64,000 nt of DNA from assembly GCA_032717465.1 (NCBI GenBank), contig CM064658.1:10221350-10285349 (forward strand), written 5' to 3'. Origin of the DNA: Coenobita brevimanus (lineage: Eukaryota; Arthropoda; Malacostraca; Decapoda; Coenobitidae). Under the pieces are notes generated by a model. The model was not told the origin of the DNA. It did no database searches and was given only the letters and a program-made list of their open reading frames with translations. The translations under genes and the position numbers were made by a program. This document shows positions 59,956 to 64,000 of this stretch, in pieces; position 1 is the stretch's first letter; every line of letters starts with the position of its first letter.

Positions 59956-60984
59956 TAGTCAGCCAAGAAAGTTGTGTCTTCGTTCCGAGCACCGTAAATT
60001 AGAACGGATAAGTGGAAGCAGCAGCGATAGCTTCACAAGTCTGGCAGCTGTGTCAGACCAGACGGTGGTGGGGGTGAGTGGTTTGGGGGTGGAGGTGGGG
60101 TAGTGGAGGGTGTGTATGCTGTAGTTATTGTTGGTAGTGTAGTCTAGTAATACATCGCAGAGTAGAGGTGCTAAATGTGATATTACACCTGATTTAATAC
60201 CTGTAAATTGTGAAGCAATGCTTAAAAAGTGTAGCCAAACAAGCGTTAGCAAAAATGACGAGGGGCTACCCCACCTTCCTGCCAAACCCCCTCCGCCGTA
60301 TATCAACCAGCCGCATACTCGTAACATCTGAATGAAGAAGAGGCAGCTGTGTTTTTAGTGTATGTTTACCTCCACAACATGATAGGATATATTCCATACC
60401 ATGAGTGGTGTGGAACGGAGGCATCACTGTAATAACGGAAAAAGCATTTGTTTCCACAAGTAGGAAAGGAGTGAGGGAAACCCAGCCACAGGTGTTACGC
60501 AAGATGATGACACCAAGATACATACCCACCAGCATAGAGTCATATCTTCACAGTCATTCAGTTATCTGGATTGGGCGACAGGAAACAGAGGGGAGATTCA
60601 GGTTATCACTAATAAATGCCGTTTTTCATAATCATGATGTTTCATTCAATTTCAAACACCAGTTATGAAACATATTCCACTATTATTCTGTTCTCTGACG
60701 TATTCCAAATATCAAAGATGTATTAGACATGACAAACCATGTATATGAAACTGCAGTATATTTTGATTACATGTAAACTGCGGTGTAATGCTAGACTACA
60801 CTGCCAACAATAACTACAGCACACAAATCCTTCACTACCCCACCTCCACCCCCAAACCACTCACCCCCACCACCGTCTGGTCTGACACAGCTGCCACACT
60901 TGTGACGCTATCGCTGCTGCATCGACGTATCTGTTAGAATGTTCACGGGGTTCGGATAGTAGACACGACATTTTTGGCTGACTG
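59956..60984. mobile_element. Non-autonomous DNA transposon with ~195-bp terminal inverted repeats
   Basis: Ends TAGTCAGCCAAGAAAG and (reverse complement of right) CAGTCAGCCAAAAATG, flanked by TA on both sides (59954-59955, 60985-60986). The inverted repeats extend for about 195 bp and include GTCAGACCAGACGGTGG and GTTTGGGGGTGGAGGTGGGG in both arms. The ~640-bp middle has no recognisable coding content. Tc1/mariner-type by TA target and terminal sequence. Confidence 0.85.
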
Positions 60985-61287
60985 TACAGTCGGTATCAAG
61001 AGTCCTGTCACGTCTCCCATGTTTTTCCTCAAGAACTTCGAAAATTTCGTCGAGTAAGTCTGCTGCAAACTACACAGACAACTTTATTAGGCTATGGTTC
61101 AGTGTCACCAGTGCAGACAAGTACGGTTTTATGAGCTTGATTTTCGAAGTCCAAGCAAAGAAAGACAGGACAAGCAACAGGATTTTTGGTGGTGACTGTA
61201 CAGTGGCCAAACTTTCCACGTGGGCCACCTAGCAGCGAGAGGTGGGTAACGGGTGCTGGCAACAGTGTATCTGTTTGTTCGTGTGTA
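60985..61287. other. Spacer between two DNA transposons
   Basis: Carries TACAGTCGGTATCAAGAG at 60985 and TACAGTGGCCAAAC near 61199, both reminiscent of Tc1-like ends, but unpaired. Confidence 0.3.
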
Positions 61288-62208
61288 CACTGGCGGTCAA
61301 AAGATCTGTCCTCATCCCAGGCACAACATGAATCTCTACCAACTGAGGTTCGAACAACGGTGCTTCGGGAGGAGGGAAATGCAAGATGCTGGGGTGGCAG
61401 GAGACGGTGGCAGAAGGGGGGATTTAGTGTCCAGATACATGGGAAGATAAGTAACCAATATAGCAATAATCTCAGTCTGAATCACTGATAAGGTTGGGTT
61501 GCAATACTGAAGACTTACAATAATATGAGTATGGTCAAGTATTGCATGAGGCTCTGAGCATACGTGAGTGTCAGCCTTGGTATACTCGTAGTGAATTTCG
61601 GCTTCTGCAGTTCAGTGGTGGAGGAAACGGACAGCACGACGTGATGAGGTTAAGCAGATTATACTGTACAGCTATCCCAGACTACCACCAACTTCGATCA
61701 GAGTAAGTAGCCCTGGTTATTGTTTGTTGTATTCCCCTGTTTCTCCATCCCTCTCTCTTACATCTCTAACCCCTTATCATCCATTCTTACCGTTTCTGTC
61801 AACCTCCTACCACATTCCTTCTTCTTCTTACCTCTCTCCGCCCACTTTCACTCCTCCTATCTATTTTCTCCCTCCTCTGAGGGTCATGGACCTCCTATTT
61901 GGATCCAGTGCTATATGTGAAAAAATACTGGGAGAGTTAACTGGTGATGAGAAGGCCAGTAGTAATGGAAAGTTTCCCCATTACCACGTATACCACGACA
62001 TTCATTGCATCGCTGTTGTCTGGAGACAGTCTGGCCAGCTTTATTCGTTTTCCAAATCATCCCTTATCTATTGTAGAAAAAAATATTAACTACTGAATCA
62101 ATACGAATCGTTTAATAAGTATTACACGTTATTATGGAAGGCAAGAATGTTGCAATGGCAAGAAGGCAGAACCATTTAATTATGTAGTGAAATGACATGT
62201 TTTTTTTG

Positions 62209-62212
<4 letters not shown>

Positions 62213-62242
<30 letters not shown>
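62213..62242. repeat. (GA)n microsatellite
   Basis: About 15 GA units inside the Tc1-like element. Confidence 0.97.
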
Positions 62243-62246
<4 letters not shown>

Positions 62247-62389
62247 TGTTTTGAATGTAGAAGAAAGCTGCAGTGCAAGATGGCTTTACCAATGTCATCT
62301 TGCAGTATAATTGAGATATGAATAGTCAAAGACTACATTACCAACAATTGCATTATTTTGTATTCGCTGTAGTAATGGCAGAGACACGG

Positions 62390-63263
62390 AACGCAGTGGG
62401 TGAAGAGTGCAAACGATCCTAAGGTCATTACCCTCCGTGGCCGATAGGGCGGTGGGAGGTGGGAAAGTCATCAAGATAAACTGCCCTTCTCACGGGTGTC
62501 TCTGTCAGGACTGTGAACCGATGGATTCGTCGGTGGCAAATGGAGGGCTCAGCTGAGACAAGTCACCAAAGTGAAAGACTTCGAGTTCTCACTCGTCAAG
62601 ATGTCGCCCGTAAAGAGGGTATGGTAAACGAGCAGTCAAATTGTTCAGCAGTTTAGGTTACTCGGACTCTAAAGCTTCCCTGCGATCCGTGGACGACGAG
62701 AAGACGCATTCACGAGATGGGCATTCACTGTTACAGGACGGCCAAGATAGAAAAAACTCTCTCAAGACAATAGTGTAGACTAGGCTTTGCTCTACAATAT
62801 TTAGGAGCAGACATATATTCTTGGAATACAGTAACATTTACTGATAAGAAATATTTCACGTCGGTGGAAGCACGGGCTCGAACGTGCTGGAGACCAGTAA
62901 ACACACAGTATGAAAATAATAATATATAGGAGATGGGCAAAAATGGTAGGGTGTCCCTATCATTTTGGGGATGGATGTGAGCCAATAGGCCTGGAGAACT
63001 GACGAAAATAGAAGGAAGATTTACAGGGCAAAAATACATTGACGTGTTAGAAAATGTTTTATTGCCATCCGTGCGAAGTATGGCAATCCCACATCCTCAT
63101 CCTATTAGACTCATCCACGACAGGAGTCCTGTGTATATGTGCAGAGAGGTAAAAGATTGGCTACATCAGCACACAGAAGTGGTAGTCCTCCATTGGCCCT
63201 CAAAGGGATGTGAAATAAATCCAATCGATTGTATGTGTGTCATTAATACTGTAGTGTTTGACT
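62390..63263 (+). pseudogene. Tc1-like transposase, degraded
   Basis: The N-terminal DNA-binding region is readable only in fragments (about 62430-62560, including a TVNRWIRRWQ helix). The catalytic core is clearer: VTFTDKKYFTSVEARAR (about 62830-62880, first aspartate), SLSFWGWM (about 62960-62985), KIEGRFTGQKYIDVLENVLL (about 63005-63065), then RLIHDRSPVYMCREVKDWL (about 63107-63165, second aspartate) and HWPSKGCEINPID (about 63190-63230), where the usual glutamate is replaced by aspartate. Stops near 62925 and 62978 and an altered C-terminus make it inactive. Confidence 0.8.
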
Positions 63264-63935
63264 GATATAAATTCATTTGTTTAACTCATTAGTTTCATTT
63301 TTCTCAAATTAAAATTTGCCGTTACATTTTCTAACTTCATCCCAAGCACCTCCCGAAGCTGATTGAACTGACCAGGCTTTTGCCGTAAAGTTCTTCCTTA
63401 GTTGGAGGGACTCAAAATCACGGTGGTATACTGGTAAGTGTGGTATGAATTATAACCTTATTAAAGACAGAAAAGTATGACCATAATATTCACTGAAAAG
63501 TTTAATATCCAGTGATAACCGACAACTGGCCCCTCTGCAAAGAATCCAACGAATCACAATTATGCAAACTATTATTAAAGAAATGAAATACAAACTGAAT
63601 GCTTCTACGCTATGAGGACTGAGAAACATTATAGTACTAACAGTTCCTCTGTAAGTCCCCTTATAAAAAATTATTTCTCGCGGAGTGTACAGTTACTTGT
63701 GTCTCATGGTCATACTATCAGTTTAATATAACCTTATTAGTGAATCATCATGAGATCATGGCAATATTGGTTACTTATCATCCCATGGATCTGGACACTG
63801 AATCCCTCCCTCTGCCCCCATCTCCTGCCACCCCGGCACCTCGCATCCCCCTCCTCCAGAGGCACCGTTGCTCGAACCTCATTTGGTATTCATGTTGTGC
63901 CTGGGATCAGGACAAAACTTTTGACCGCCAGTGTA

Positions 63936-64000
63936 CATGCTCGACGAAAGTTCGGATCATCAACTCTTGTCTTTTGTAGTGACCCTCAGTCAGAGTTCAT
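63936..64000. other. Right flank of Tc1-like element
   Basis: Only 65 bases remain in the window; nothing recognisable. Confidence 0.3.

Larger units (their letters stand above)
61288..63933 (+). mobile_element. Tc1-like transposon with ~200-bp terminal inverted repeats, inactive
   Basis: Both ends read CACTGGCGGTCAAAAG inward and are flanked by TA (61286-61287, 63934-63935). The inverted similarity continues for about 200 bp on each side, through CATCCCAGGCACAACATGAA at left and its counterpart at right. The transposase pseudogene lies centrally. At 2646 bp it is longer than usual for Tc1, partly because of ~850 bp of non-coding DNA between left TIR and gene. Confidence 0.85.

Overview
The window looks like intergenic DNA from an animal, most likely an arthropod and probably a decapod crustacean. 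This is inference: the DNA has a very high density of CA/TG, TA, CT and trinucleotide microsatellites, and it is packed with degraded transposons (LINEs of two or three clades, a Penelope-like element, mariner, Tc1-like, hAT and Harbinger-like elements) and several tRNA-derived SINE-like families. No bacterial gene organisation, operon, rRNA or CRISPR is visible. The only candidate host coding sequence is a single 232-bp exon on the minus strand near the left edge.

Layout. 0-7.8 kb: possible exon, LINE endonuclease remnant, SINE, 5'-truncated LINE with target-site duplication (TSD), compound TAC array, further SINE-like repeats, degenerate ~300-bp tandem repeats. 7.8-10.1 kb: a dead LINE split by a five-unit, palindromic array of tRNA-Glu-like SINE units bounded by a 12-bp TSD. 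10-14 kb: AT-rich, SINE-like repeats, microsatellites. 14.1-23.9 kb: endogenous retrovirus-like (errantivirus/gypsy-type) element copy A on the plus strand, lacking its 5' LTR and bracketed by hAT-like ends. 24.4-32.5 kb: two hAT remnants, shared repeat families, a full-length dead mariner. 33.4-34.0 kb: LINE fragment on the minus strand.

34.4-44.3 kb: copy B of the same retrovirus-like element, minus strand, complete with both LTRs (621 and 628 bp, about nine substitutions by eye) and a 4-bp TSD. Its gag and pol are broken, but its 576-codon env is uninterrupted. A and B form a long inverted repeat about 11 kb apart. 44.5-48.2 kb: Harbinger-like element and a Jockey/CR1-type LINE. 48.6-51.3 kb: Penelope-like element on the minus strand. 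52-54.3 kb: Tc1-like end and an unassigned multicopy transposase-like pseudogene. 56.4-58.2 kb: second copy of the 2.4-kb LINE. 58.6-60 kb: 28-bp minisatellite interrupted by two SINEs. 60-64 kb: a long-TIR non-autonomous DNA transposon and a 2.6-kb Tc1-like element.

How the parts relate. The window is a record of nested insertions rather than a pathway. The best mechanistic link is a short retroposon family whose 3' end matches the 3' end of the LINE at 2.4 and 56.4 kb, suggesting that LINE mobilised it. One copy sits inside the integrase region of copy B with a 10-bp TSD. Family names R-A to R-F are labels made here for repeats recognised by comparing copies within this window.
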